From Rhizobium sp. Root1220 (GTDB taxonomy: Bacteria; Pseudomonadota; Alphaproteobacteria; Rhizobiales; Rhizobiaceae), in NCBI RefSeq assembly GCF_001426265.1, contig NZ_LMDG01000032.1:117900-181899 (forward strand): a stretch of DNA of 64,000 bases, in the 5' to 3' direction. The notes below the pieces were generated by a model that searched no databases, was not told the DNA's origin, and was given only the letters and a program-made list of their open reading frames with translations. Positions 8,872 to 17,800 of the stretch are shown here, piece after piece. How positions within the stretch are numbered: the first letter of the stretch is position 1; the number at the start of each line of letters is the position of its first letter. The translations under genes were made by a program, and so were the position numbers.

Positions 8872-9014
8872 ACAACAGAAAGACCGCCCCTGGGAGAAGG
8901 GACGGTCTTGGCGGATCGGGGGGGAGATCCGCGACTTCGGTGGAGGGGAGGCACCGAAGTTTGGCGCCTCTGAGGGGGAGGCTGCGGGTTAAAAGCTACC
9001 GGGTTTCGGCCTGT
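8872..9014 (-). ncRNA. Anti-Shine-Dalgarno small RNA resembling the alpha-r14/NfeR1 family
   Basis: On the minus strand four hairpins follow one another: 8966-8982 (5-bp stem), 8934-8960 (9-bp stem), 8911-8932 (7-bp stem) and 8880-8909 (7-bp stem plus a CCC/GGG extension). The last is followed by a T-rich run (TTTCTGTT), as in a Rho-independent terminator. The loops of the first three are almost pure pyrimidine (CCCCTCA, CCTCCCCTC, TCCCCCCC), so they could pair with ribosome-binding sites. Stem order, C-rich loops and length of about 120-140 nt fit the rhizobial alpha-r14 (NfeR1) RNAs, which repress or tune many mRNAs in trans. The ends are inferred: the 5' end from the -10 at 9021-9026, the 3' end from the terminator. 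Short open frames crossing this region are not credible genes. Confidence 0.7.
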
Positions 9015-9019
9015 TTCAT

Positions 9020-9038
9020 AACTATACTTAAGTGTGGG
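9020..9038 (-). promoter_or_regulatory. Shared 19-bp promoter element, copy 7 (small RNA)
   Basis: Reads CCCACACTTAAGTATAGTT on the minus strand. If TATAGT is the -10, transcription would start near 9014, which gives an RNA of the size expected for the hairpin set. This is the best positional support for the element being a promoter rather than only an operator. Confidence 0.6.
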
Positions 9039-9276
9039 ATGAACTAAACGACCATCGAATACCAATACAAAACGATGCCGCATAAGTTCGAACGATCAAT
9101 CGGCGGGGCAAAAGCACTTGATGTTCGCAAAGAATGGTCCACCGCAGGACGTTCCCGGGAGCTTTCAGCCGGGAGCGGTGGGCGGCGCGAAACTGCCTTG
9201 CCGTTAAGGTGAACTGATCCTGTCAACTTCCAATTATCTAGCCATTACCATCCCCTACATTTGAAGGAGAACTCCA

Positions 9277-9792
9277 ATGACGCATCATTCCACCTCGAAA
9301 ATCCGTGCCGCGCTGGCTACGCCAACCAATCTGTCGTCGAACGCGACAACAGATATCGCCCCGGCGCTGACGGCGCTTCTGGCAGATGTATTCACGCTCT
9401 ACATCAAGACGAAGAACTTCCATTGGCATATGTCCGGGCCGCATTTCCGCGACTACCATCTCATGCTTGACGAACAGGGCGAGGAGATCTTTGCGATGAC
9501 GGACGATGTGGCGGAACGTGCCCGCAAGATAGGCGGTACCACGCTTCGCTCGATCGGCCATATTGCGCGGCTTCAGCGTCTGCTCGACAACGACGCCGAA
9601 TACGTCACGCCAGAAGACATGCTTGCCGAACTGCGCGATGACAACAAGCAGCTCGTCGGCCTGTTGCGCCAGCTTCATGAACTCGCCTCCGAGCACGATG
9701 ACTATGCGACGACGAGTGTGATTGAGAATTGGATCGATCAAGCCGAGCGGCGCACTTGGTTCCTCTTCGAGGCAACGCGCCGGGCGAAATAG
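9277..9792 (+). CDS. dps: Dps-family DNA-protection / miniferritin protein
   Basis: 171 aa, typical Dps size. The ferroxidase signature is intact: KNFHWHMSGPHFRDYH followed by LDEQGEEIF, which supplies the H, H, D and E ligands at the dimer interface. Dps forms a 12-subunit shell that oxidises Fe(II) with peroxide and can coat DNA. The start is the ATG at 9277, with GAAGGAG about 7-8 nt upstream. It lies on the opposite strand to the small RNA and fits the stress theme of the island. I found no copy of the shared promoter element in front of it. Confidence 0.93.
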   Translation: MTHHSTSKIRAALATPTNLSSNATTDIAPALTALLADVFTLYIKTKNFHWHMSGPHFRDYHLMLDEQGEEIFAMTDDVAERARKIGGTTLRSIGHIARLQRLLDNDAEYVTPEDMLAELRDDNKQLVGLLRQLHELASEHDDYATTSVIENWIDQAERRTWFLFEATRRAK

Positions 9793-9882
9793 CCTCGCGG
9801 TTCTTCAATCTTGCCACTCCCACATGCGGACAGAAAACCGGCTCACTGCCTCCGACTGGACCGATTTCTCAAGGAAAAACAA

Positions 9883-10359
9883 ATGCGTAATTTTTTGATC
9901 GTTACCGCCACCATTTCAGCGGTCACCATGGCTTTAGCGAACGGCGCTGCTGCGGCACAGCACGTCGAGGCCGGCAAACTCGACTGCGACGTATCTGCGG
10001 GTATCGGCGTCATTATTGGATCCCAGCAGGATATGAATTGCGTTTTCACTCCGTCCGCACCGGGGCCAACCGAGACTTATGTCGGCAAGATCACCGAGTT
10101 TGGCATCGATATTGGTGAAACCAGCAAGGCAAAAATGGCCTGGCTTGTTTATGCGCCAGTGAACCGCGACAAGGACGCGCTTGCCGGAACATATAGGGGC
10201 GTGAGCGCGGATGCTGCCGTCGGCGTGGGTCTCGGGGCCAATGTTCTTGCTGGCGGCGATCACGGCACAATTTCTTTACAGCCTGTTTCCGTGCAGGCCG
10301 AAGAGGGCCTGAACGTCGCGGTCGGCGTATCCGCGCTAAGGCTGCACGCCGCAGACTGA
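9883..10359 (+). CDS. DUF992 family secreted protein
   Basis: 158 aa. A signal peptide spans about residues 1-24 (cleavage after ANGAAAA). The rest matches the DUF992 pattern: an LDCDVSAGIGVIIGS block with an early cysteine, DMNCVFTP with the second cysteine, YVGKITEFGIDIG, LAGTYRG and the glycine-rich AAVGVGLGANVLAGG run, ending in LNVAVGVSALRL. The two cysteines probably form a disulfide in the periplasm. The function of the family is unknown. The ATG at 9883 has AAGGA 7 nt upstream. It is about 90 bp downstream of dps in the same direction, so co-transcription is possible. Confidence 0.85.
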   Translation: MRNFLIVTATISAVTMALANGAAAAQHVEAGKLDCDVSAGIGVIIGSQQDMNCVFTPSAPGPTETYVGKITEFGIDIGETSKAKMAWLVYAPVNRDKDALAGTYRGVSADAAVGVGLGANVLAGGDHGTISLQPVSVQAEEGLNVAVGVSALRLHAAD

Positions 10360-11058
10360 ATAACCACTTCGCCGGCCTCGGAAGCCCATTGCGTGGCGAC
10401 CGGGGTCGACGCGGGCTTTCGACCAAACCGGCGGCGCGGGAGCAGGTGAGCTTTCGCGCCTGCCGGGCGTCGCGTTCCTGCCGGACGGCCGGCCATAAAG
10501 CTGTCATGTCCAGCCTTCGACCGATCTGGAGTTGCCAAGAGTTGGTTGCCGGGTCGGGTCGACGACGCATCGAGTGAAACCAAAAGTATTTCTACGCGCC
10601 TCCGATTGGGAACACCTGCTCGCGGTGTGGCCCGCTTGCCGTCGATTTCGTAGATAGCCATCTGCCGGATCGACGAAAGTGTCGATGACCCAAACTATGC
10701 ACTCGTGAGTGCAGCGGGCACCGTTTTTCGCATGGCCGTCGGGAGGCGGTGAAAACGGTAATGCTCAAAAATCTCCAATCTGCAAGAGACTGGACCTGTG
10801 ACAAGACCGCTGCCCAAATTCGGCATGCGGCCTCTCTCAACTGCTGCGTCGTTGGTATCTGGGGCGCGACGAAAAACCACGGCAAACCTTAGTCTAGCTT
10901 CAAGAGCCCTCGGTATGATTTCGCGCTGACGCACGGAAACATAGTTTGTCCATGCCGCTTCGAACGGGGCGACGCACTCGGGTGAATGTCACCCTCTGCA
11001 CTGTAACCGCATGGCCGCCAGATTTGCTGCGGCTCTTGTAATGTGGAAGGAAATTATC
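10360..11058. other. Long intergenic stretch with a weak promoter-like site
   Basis: No credible gene in 700 bp. Near 10914-10919 there is TATGAT in the context GCCCTCGGTATGATTTCG, nearly identical to a second TATGAT upstream of the paralogous gene at 13796-14155. It lacks the full CCTASAC half of the shared element. A loose inverted repeat (ACCGTTTT / AAAACGGT) lies near 10719-10762. Confidence 0.4.
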
Positions 11059-11415
11059 ATGAACCGTGTACTCAATGTTGCCGTGGTCGCTGCCATATCG
11101 TCGCTCGCCTTTGCTGGCGTAAGCCGTGCCGACACCCTGACCATGAACGATAGTTTCGCTATCGAACACACCCTTCGTACCTTCGACAACGGCTTCAATG
11201 TCAAGTACGAGTACAACGCTCACGACCAGCAGTACGCGCCGGAAGGGCCGCAGGGCGTGGTTCCACGTTCCCCTCGAGCAATTGAGAACATTCAGGCCTC
11301 GATCGATACCAACAAGGCCCTCGTTCGGAGACTGGACGCCAGGGGTGTCAATGTCGACAACATCATCAATGCCGAACAGGCAGCCGATGGCAGCATGACT
11401 TTCTACGTCCACTGA
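11059..11415 (+). CDS. Small secreted protein, paralog of 13796-14155
   Basis: 118 aa with a clean signal peptide (about residues 1-24, cleavage after SRA). The mature protein has no cysteine. Its C-terminal third is strongly conserved with the protein encoded at 13796-14155 (both contain a pattern of SIDxNxxLV, GVNVxNIxNA and DGSxTFYV). Function unknown; it does not resemble a named domain I can place. The start is the ATG at 11059, preceded by AAGGA. A perfect 15-bp hairpin follows the stop at 11426-11459 and probably terminates transcription. The promoter candidate at about 10903-10920 shares its -10 region with that of the paralog, suggesting common control. Confidence 0.8.
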   Translation: MNRVLNVAVVAAISSLAFAGVSRADTLTMNDSFAIEHTLRTFDNGFNVKYEYNAHDQQYAPEGPQGVVPRSPRAIENIQASIDTNKALVRRLDARGVNVDNIINAEQAADGSMTFYVH

Positions 11416-11425
11416 TGAACGTGGT

Positions 11426-11459
11426 TTGGCCCGGGTGCCGGCTTCGGCACCCGGGCCAA
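11426..11459. terminator. Perfect 15-bp hairpin after the secreted-protein gene
   Basis: Arms 11426-11440 and 11445-11459 are exactly complementary with a GCTT loop. There is no following T-run, as is common for GC-rich alphaproteobacterial terminators. Confidence 0.65.
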
Positions 11460-11488
11460 CCGTGAGGCCAAACCCACGGAGGAGGTGT

Positions 11489-11507
11489 CATAGACCTACG
11501 TATAGTT
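11489..11507 (+). promoter_or_regulatory. Shared 19-bp promoter element, copy 8
   Basis: Reads CATAGACCTACGTATAGTT on the plus strand. TATAGT is 67 nt before the start of a 56-codon open frame at 11573, the same spacing as at other copies, so that small frame may be a real gene. The OsmC gene is about 310 nt downstream and could be in the same transcript. Confidence 0.6.
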
Positions 11508-11572
11508 CAACGGACGCAGTTATTTGCGTAGACTACCAAAATAGAGTCGAAGGAAGGTAAAGGGAGGCTGAA

Positions 11573-11743
11573 ATGTTCTATCTAGCAACTATAAACGTAG
11601 ATCTCATAGCGAATGGTATGATGCTTATATTGGGGTCGGCTAGTCTGCTCGCGAGCTGTCAGTTGGTATCGCGCCGCGCTTTCGCCGTTAGCCGGTCACC
11701 TTCCGCAGGGCGAGCCTCCGTCCGAGGCGTGCAGCGCCGCTAA
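11573..11743 (+). CDS. Possible 56-aa single-span membrane protein
   Basis: A small open frame with a strong ribosome site (GGGAGG, 5 nt before ATG) and a copy of the shared promoter element 67 nt upstream. The first half has a hydrophobic span (about residues 13-32, including MMLILGSASLLASC); the second half is Arg/Ser-rich and basic. No family is recognised. The composition of the tail resembles non-coding GC-rich sequence, so the frame could be a chance one or serve only as a leader for the OsmC gene. Support comes only from context. Confidence 0.4.
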   Translation: MFYLATINVDLIANGMMLILGSASLLASCQLVSRRAFAVSRSPSAGRASVRGVQRR

Positions 11744-11818
11744 GGGCGAGACCGCTGACGCGACGGGAGATCCATCCAAAGACTGACCGCTCAAACCGGA
11801 ACCCGAGGGACAATGCCG

Positions 11819-12244
11819 ATGAAACGTTTCGGATCTGCCGCATGGAGCGGAGCCCTGCGAGATGGCGGCGGTTCGGTATCAACCGAGAGCGGCGCACTTG
11901 ACGAGTATGCCTTCACGTTCTTTAGCCGCTATGGCGACAAGCCGGGTACAAATCCGGAAGAACTGATCGGAGCAGCCCATGCAGCCTGTTTCACCATGTC
12001 GTTTGTTCGAATGCTCGGAACGGCCAATCTGGTGCCGGAGCACCTGGATGCCAGATCAGAGGTTGAAATCGAAAAGGACGGAGAAGGCTTCAGGATTACC
12101 TCCGTACATCTGTCGGTGACTGCGAAGATACCCGGCACCGACGACGAGACCTTTCAATCCCTGGCTCACAACGCAAAAGCGTTCTGCCCTGTTTCCAAGC
12201 TTATGAACGTGGACATCAGTTTCGAGGCCAAGCTCGTTCCTTGA
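11819..12244 (+). CDS. OsmC/Ohr-family peroxiredoxin
   Basis: About 141 aa. The two redox cysteines of the family are present (HAACFTMSF and AFCPVSKLMN), with the Arg-containing N-terminal strand region. These proteins reduce organic hydroperoxides through the paired cysteines, usually with lipoyl-linked reduction. GAGGGA lies 9 nt before the ATG at 11819 and 3 nt before another ATG at 11813, so I prefer 11819. The closest group is likely OsmC (salt/stationary-phase type) rather than Ohr. It follows the candidate small gene at 11573 in the same direction. Confidence 0.9.
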   Translation: MKRFGSAAWSGALRDGGGSVSTESGALDEYAFTFFSRYGDKPGTNPEELIGAAHAACFTMSFVRMLGTANLVPEHLDARSEVEIEKDGEGFRITSVHLSVTAKIPGTDDETFQSLAHNAKAFCPVSKLMNVDISFEAKLVP

Positions 12245-12290
12245 TGGCGCTCGCGCATTCCCTGCACGAGGTCCCTGGCGCGCCGGATAC

Positions 12291-13634
12291 CTAAAACGTG
12301 GCGGCAGCTCTCAATCCGAACACAGGCGCATTGCCGAGCGGCGATTCCGGTCTTTCAGGATCGGGCGCGTTGCCCCCGGGCCGGATGACATACTGAAAGA
12401 ACGGCTGAACCGTCAGTCCGTTCGTCATCGTCGCCCGATAAGTGAGCTCAATGACAGCTTCAGAAGTCGGGACGGGTTGGGAGGTGCCTGAAAATGCATT
12501 CCCGGCTCTGGCCAACGACGATACGCCGCTGCTGATGTTGGCGTATGCAAATCCGATACCCGCCGTATCGTTGTCACGTCCCGGCAGCAGGCCCTTGTAG
12601 CTGAGGCCGGCGTCGAAGTACCAGTTCATCTGATTGCGATCTTCCTGCGGCGCGAAGGCGACCCGAACAAAACCATTGAGGCTGTTGTCGTCGTTGCCCG
12701 GTTCCTGCCAAAGCGTCTGGTCGATGACGGCATATATCGCATAGTTGCCGGAGAGCGGCTGCGGAATGCCGTCCGACAGCGGATCGGCCAGCGAGACGCC
12801 ATTCGAGGCGTCGGAGAGGCTGCCGAACTGCTCGGAATTATACCATGCACCAAGTTTGTAGGTGCCAGGCAGGCCGACCATCCCGCTCGGCTCGTAGGCA
12901 TAGGCAACCTCGCTGATCGCGAGGACCCCGTCGCCAATCGGAAAGCCCAGGCCGTTGTGATTGCCGTTTGGATCCGGCCCCGTCGGGTTGCCGTTGAAGA
13001 TTGCAGCCTGGATTGTCCATGCATCGTCGGGTTTCACGATGATCTGCGCGCCCGGGACCGCAAAGGGATAGGCAGGACCGCCGCCGGGTAAGTCGGAAGC
13101 AAAAAGCCCTGGCCATCCGAATGTCGAGTTCACGAACAGTGCTGCGGTATTGCTGACCGCAAAATTCTGGTCGGCGAGGATCTGTCCGAGCTTCAGCGTC
13201 ACGGCTCCGTCCATCATGCTTTGTGCGGCGTAGACTTCACCGAGCCGCACGCCGCTTGCGGCCTCGACCGACGTAACCGTCAGCAGATTGCCGAGATCGC
13301 GTTGCGACAATCCGAGGCCCTGGATCGCATAGGCCGAAACATGGATAGCGCCGCCGCTCCAGCCCATCAGGCGATCCATGTCGAAATCGCCCTGCAATTG
13401 GAAGACGCCATCGTAGGCGCTTCCGGTTTGCAGACCGCCGGAAGTGTTGCCAAGCACATCGCTGGTTTGGGTGAGCGTCATAGTGACGCCTTTGTCGCGC
13501 AGCCAGTTCCGATATCCTATCCAGTCGCCGGTTAGCGTGGTATCGGCGTAGGATGGAGGAGGGCTGCCGTCGTCAGCATGCGCAGTGATGGCAGACAAAG
13601 CCATGATCAACGAACTTGCAATGGTTCTTGCCAC
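12291..13634 (-). CDS. OprB-type carbohydrate-selective porin
   Basis: About 447 aa. The mature part begins with the OprB hallmark LTGDWIGYRNWLRDKGV and ends in an aromatic-terminated beta-barrel strand (VFGLRAAATF). I choose the GTG at 13634 because it gives a proper signal peptide (VARTIASSLIMALSAITAHA, cleaved before DDG) and the family length; the longer ATG frame upstream has a tail with no protein character and the next internal ATG would leave too short a signal. OprB porins admit sugars through the outer membrane. It sits between the two paralogous secreted-protein genes, with the one at 13796 directly upstream in the same direction. Confidence 0.88.
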   Translation of the reverse strand: MARTIASSLIMALSAITAHADDGSPPPSYADTTLTGDWIGYRNWLRDKGVTMTLTQTSDVLGNTSGGLQTGSAYDGVFQLQGDFDMDRLMGWSGGAIHVSAYAIQGLGLSQRDLGNLLTVTSVEAASGVRLGEVYAAQSMMDGAVTLKLGQILADQNFAVSNTAALFVNSTFGWPGLFASDLPGGGPAYPFAVPGAQIIVKPDDAWTIQAAIFNGNPTGPDPNGNHNGLGFPIGDGVLAISEVAYAYEPSGMVGLPGTYKLGAWYNSEQFGSLSDASNGVSLADPLSDGIPQPLSGNYAIYAVIDQTLWQEPGNDDNSLNGFVRVAFAPQEDRNQMNWYFDAGLSYKGLLPGRDNDTAGIGFAYANISSGVSSLARAGNAFSGTSQPVPTSEAVIELTYRATMTNGLTVQPFFQYVIRPGGNAPDPERPESPLGNAPVFGLRAAATF

Positions 13635-13757
13635 GGCGGTTGTTCCAGCGTCCGATTCGAACGCAGTCTGCCATTGTTCTGCGCCGGGGTGAACAATCTG
13701 GAGCGCGAGTGCGTCCCAATTGCCGTGATGCAACACCAACCCGATCAACAGTGCCCG

Positions 13758-13779
13758 GCCCGGACGCTGCCGTCCGGGC
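13758..13779. terminator. 9-bp hairpin between secreted-protein and porin genes
   Basis: Arms 13758-13766 and 13771-13779 with a CTGC loop, just after the stop of the minus-strand gene at 13796. It may end that transcript or protect its 3' end. Confidence 0.5.
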
Positions 13780-13795
13780 GATCGGCTACGCGAAC

Positions 13796-14155
13796 CTATC
13801 GAACATAGAAAGTTAGGCTGCCGTCCAAGGCTTCGTTGGCATTGACGATATTGCGCACATTGACGCCCTTGCGGGCGAGGCTCTGGACAAGCGTTCTGTT
13901 TGAATCGATAGATTCCTGAATGTGCTGAATTGCCGTGGGTGAACGTTGCGGTACTGACCACGGCCCGGTCGTACGGTCGGCCTGATGGCGCCAATTGTAG
14001 ACATATTGGACATTGAAGTCGTTACCGCTGAAGGAGCGGATCGTGCGTTCAATCGACGACCCGGAGTTCATGCCCCAGCTGCCCGCGCGACTGCTTCCTG
14101 CGAAGGCGATCGACGACGCGATGGCGACCAGTGCGAGTTTTGCTATCTTGTTCAT
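13796..14155 (-). CDS. Small secreted protein, paralog of 11059-11415
   Basis: 119 aa with a signal peptide (about residues 1-24, cleavage after SRA). It is paralogous to the protein at 11059-11415 over the full length: similar leader, an E(H/R)T(L/I)R(T/S)F block, FNV(K/Q)Y, PRSP/QRSP and the conserved C-terminal segment. There are no cysteines. Function unknown. The ATG at 14155 has AAGGAAA 7 nt upstream. Two promoter-like sites lie in front: a shared element at 14284-14302 and a second TATGAT at about 14264-14269 whose context matches the promoter candidate of the paralog. Confidence 0.8.
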   Translation of the reverse strand: MNKIAKLALVAIASSIAFAGSSRAGSWGMNSGSSIERTIRSFSGNDFNVQYVYNWRHQADRTTGPWSVPQRSPTAIQHIQESIDSNRTLVQSLARKGVNVRNIVNANEALDGSLTFYVR

Positions 14156-14283
14156 TGCGGTTTCCTTTGATTGGCTCGCCAGTCGGAATCTTCAGGCGCC
14201 CCAATCGGCTGGCATAGGTGCGGGGGGCACGGGCCATCGTAGGCCCTCGCTATTTCGTCCGAAATCATACCGATGGCGCAGCT

Positions 14284-14302
14284 GCCCATACGTTGGTCTT
14301 GG
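14284..14302 (-). promoter_or_regulatory. Shared 19-bp promoter element, copy 9
   Basis: Reads CCAAGACCAACGTATGGGC on the minus strand, 130 nt before the start at 14155. A nearer site, GCCATCGGTATGATTTCG at about 14263-14280, could be the actual -10, with this copy upstream as an activator site. Confidence 0.5.
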
Positions 14303-14470
14303 GGAACACCGTCTACCGAGCGACCCCCTCTTTGGAGGGTGGACGTAAATCGCATATCCATACAACGTAATTTATCGGGGGCTGATCGATCCAGGCAATC
14401 CGGCAGCACACCTCGTACCTCCGAAGCGGCCGATGATGGCTTGTGAAAGCGTGCGAAAGGCTAGAGTGGG

Positions 14471-14797
14471 ATGAAAATGCTTACATCTGCTAGCGGTCGC
14501 TTGGACCAACATCCGGCCCCGACGGACAACCCGGATGCCGTATCCGACACATATGCGGATCCAGACCATTGCGATACCGACCGGGTAAATTTGTCGCTTC
14601 CACGCGGGTTGACGAACGAAGTCCACGAGATCAATCTACTTATAGGAGCAATGCTGATCGGTATGCATGCAAACTACCGGTGGATTAACCGTCATTCGCC
14701 CGAGCTCGAAGCCGCGAAGAGGACGACGACACGGTTGACGAAGCAAGCTGTCGAGCTTCAGGCCTTGATTGCCCGAATGGAAAATGCGGCTGAGTAA
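14471..14797 (+). CDS. Hypothetical protein preceding the propeller kinase
   Basis: 108 aa, no recognised domain. The first about 45 residues are polar and look disordered; the rest looks helical (TNEVHEINLLIGAMLIGMHA, then a run of charged and Leu/Ala residues suggesting a coiled coil at about 75-105). The ribosome site is weak (GGGATGAAA). Only 38 bp separate it from the kinase gene, in the same direction, so if real it is probably translated from the same mRNA. Confidence 0.5.
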   Translation: MKMLTSASGRLDQHPAPTDNPDAVSDTYADPDHCDTDRVNLSLPRGLTNEVHEINLLIGAMLIGMHANYRWINRHSPELEAAKRTTTRLTKQAVELQALIARMENAAE

Positions 14798-14835
14798 AAT
14801 ACGCTTCAATCGATGGCGGTGGTCGGGAGCCTGCA

Positions 14836-17800
14836 GTGAAAGTCCAGCAACCGAACACGATGTCCATGGGGCAGCGCGAAAGCAGGCTCGCTAGGATGAC
14901 ATGGGCAAGGCTCCTGGTCTTGGGGATCACCTTGCTCCCCGCCACTGCGATGTTCATGCCGGGGCAGGCACTTGCCGATACGATCGTTGCGAAGGTCGCG
15001 CCTGCATTCACCCACGTTCAGGTCGAGGACAGAAACGATATCCAATTCCGCAGATTGTCGCTCTCCGAAGGCCTGTCGCAAACGCGGGTCTCACAGATTA
15101 TCCAGGACGATGACGGATACCTATGGTTTGGCACCCAACATGGCGTCAGCCGCTATGACGGCTATGGATTTCATGTGTTCAAGCATGTGCGCGGTGACCC
15201 GGGAAGCCTGAGCGGGGTTTTCATCTATGCCCTGTTCAAGGACAGCTCGGGTACGATCTGGGTGGGAAGCGACCAGTTTCTCGATGCCTTCGACAACAGA
15301 ACGGGCACCTTTCGGCACTATTCGGTGGATGCATCGAATCCGACGGTGATACATATCAGCGAAGACAGGCAGGGATACCTTTGGCTTGCAACCAGCCAGG
15401 GCCTGTATCGGCTGGACAGGACAAGCGGCGAGACCAAGAGATTTGGTCACGACGAAAATGACCCCCTGAGTCTCTCCAGCAGCGACATCAAATCGACAGG
15501 AGAGGACCGGGAGGGAGTATTTTGGGTCGCGTCCAGCGGTGGCCTCGAGGCATTCGACCGGGATACAGGCCAGGTGCAGGTCAGGATCCCATTGCGTCAG
15601 GAGGTTCGGGAGTTCTCATTTCACGAGGATTCGCACGGCGTTTTCTGGATCATCTATGGTTCGGGGAACGGTTTGGGTATCTACGACCGCAAGACCAATA
15701 CCCTCGTCAGATATGCCTTCGAGGATGAAACGACCGAAAGCGGCTTGTCGGGAGTCTTCGCGGCACTGGAAACGACGAACGGCGACATGTGGTTTGCCAC
15801 CATGGGCGCTGGACTGTTGAAATTCGATCGAGAGAATGTGCGGTTCATCCGCTATCGCAATGATCCGAGTGACGCACGAAGCCTGGCGGAAAATCGAGCC
15901 ATCGCATTGTTCGAGGACCGAGAAGGAAACATCTGGACCGGGCTGCACGCAACGCCACCAAACGTCTTTCCGAGCGATGCCCCACCCTTCCTCAAGGTGT
16001 GGCCATTTGCCGGTCACGTCGATAAACTCGGCGAGAGCCTGGTAAACACGATCTTCGAAGACCGAGAAGGCGCAGTCTGGATCGGGGCAGGAGGTGCACT
16101 GAACCGGATCGATCCGGATGGCAAGACGCTACAGGTTCTGGAGCCTTTGGGCGCCGGAACCTCGGTAGAAGTGCTCGCGATCACGCAGGATGCCAAGGGA
16201 ACGCTATGGATCGGCACCTTGGGAGCCGGCTTGTATTCCTACGATCCGAGCACCGGCCAGTTCACGTCGTATCGCTATGGCCAGGACAAAGCCGATGGCC
16301 TCAGCAGCGATATCGTGACACGGATCCACGTCGCGGAGTCGGGTGACTTGTGGCTAACGACGTGGAATGGGCTGGACAAGTTCGATCCCGCGACCGGCAA
16401 GTTCACGACCTACAAGCGCGACCCGGCGAGCAGCGCGGAAGCGTATTTTTCCATTGTCCCGGATGGAAAAGGATCCTTCTGGCTCGGCACCACGGCCGGC
16501 CTGGTTCGCTTTGATCCGAAAGGCGCGACATTCACGACCTACAAGCACACTCCCGGTGACAACTCCAGCCTGAGCAACAACACCGTCAACAGCCTCTACC
16601 TTGCACCTGATGGGAAGCTTTGGATCGGGACGCAGAACGGACTGAACAAGCTGGATACCGAAACGAGCACATTCGAAGCTTTCTTCGACCGGAACGGGTT
16701 GGCGGGGAATGCCGTCAGTTGCCTCCTCAGCGATGATAGGGGTGATTTATGGATGAGCACCAATCGTGGTGTCTCCCGGATGGACAGAGCCGCCGCTACG
16801 TTCCAGACCTATTCAGCCTCGGACGGTCTTCCGGGCGAGGACCTTACCGGATGGAACGCCTGTGCAAACGGCGGGAATGGTCGGCTATATTTCGGCGGCT
16901 TCACCGGCGCGACTGTCAAGATACATGACGATGCTCGAAAGCCGTTTGTTCCGCCTGTCGTATTTACCGAAATTCAGGCCGGAAATCTGCCGGCGCAAGC
17001 AGGCCCGGCGACCTTGTCAGGCACCGGGCAAGCGTCTTTCACGCTGCCATATAGCGCACGCAACATGACGATTTCCTTTTCAGCGTTGAGCTTCAGGAGT
17101 CCCGACAGCACGCGCTATCGTTACAGGCTGGAAGGGTTGGACACCAACTGGCATAGCGCCGACAGCAATCAGAGGACGATCAGCTACGCCGAATTGCCGC
17201 CGGGCAACTTCACCTTGACCGTCCAGGCAGCCACCACACGCGGCGACTGGAATATGCCGGGAGCAGGTTTGAAAATTATGGTGCTGCCACCCTGGTGGGA
17301 TACGTGGTGGTTTTATGGTGCGGCGCTGGCGCTCTCGGTAACGGCCCTCGCGACATTCTATCGGTATCGGCTGGCCAAGGTCGCAGCGCAATACCGCATA
17401 CGACTTGAAGAGCGTGTGGGAGAGCGGAATCGGGTAGCACGCGATCTTCACGACACGTTGCTCCAGAGCTTTCAGGGCCTCACTTTCCGGCTTCAGGCCG
17501 CACGGCATCTCTTGCCAAAGCAGCCGGAGGAAGCTGCGCGCATGCTTGATCTCGTTTTGGAGAAGAGCGACGACGCGATCATCGAAGGCCGAAACGCCGT
17601 GCAGGCGCTGCGTGACACCAAAGGGATCGACACAAACCTGGTCGAGGCTGTCCGGAGTGTCGGTCAGGAACTCGCATCGGCCGCGTCCGTTGTCCCGTCC
17701 CCGGTGTTTCGGCTCGACCTTAGCGGGCGCCCGACGGATCTTCGGCCAAACGTTCAGGAGGAGGTCTATCGCATTACGTCCGAAGCTCTTCGGAACGCGT

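Noticed and set aside
8823..9226. Short minus-strand frames across the small RNA region
   Set aside because: The sequence is made of stem-loops and a terminator; the frames lack ribosome sites and protein-like composition.
14208..14225. CATAGGTGCGG near 14212 and ATAGGTAAGATCG near 26541 as further promoter copies
   Set aside because: They match one half but lack the invariant GTAT half in the right place.
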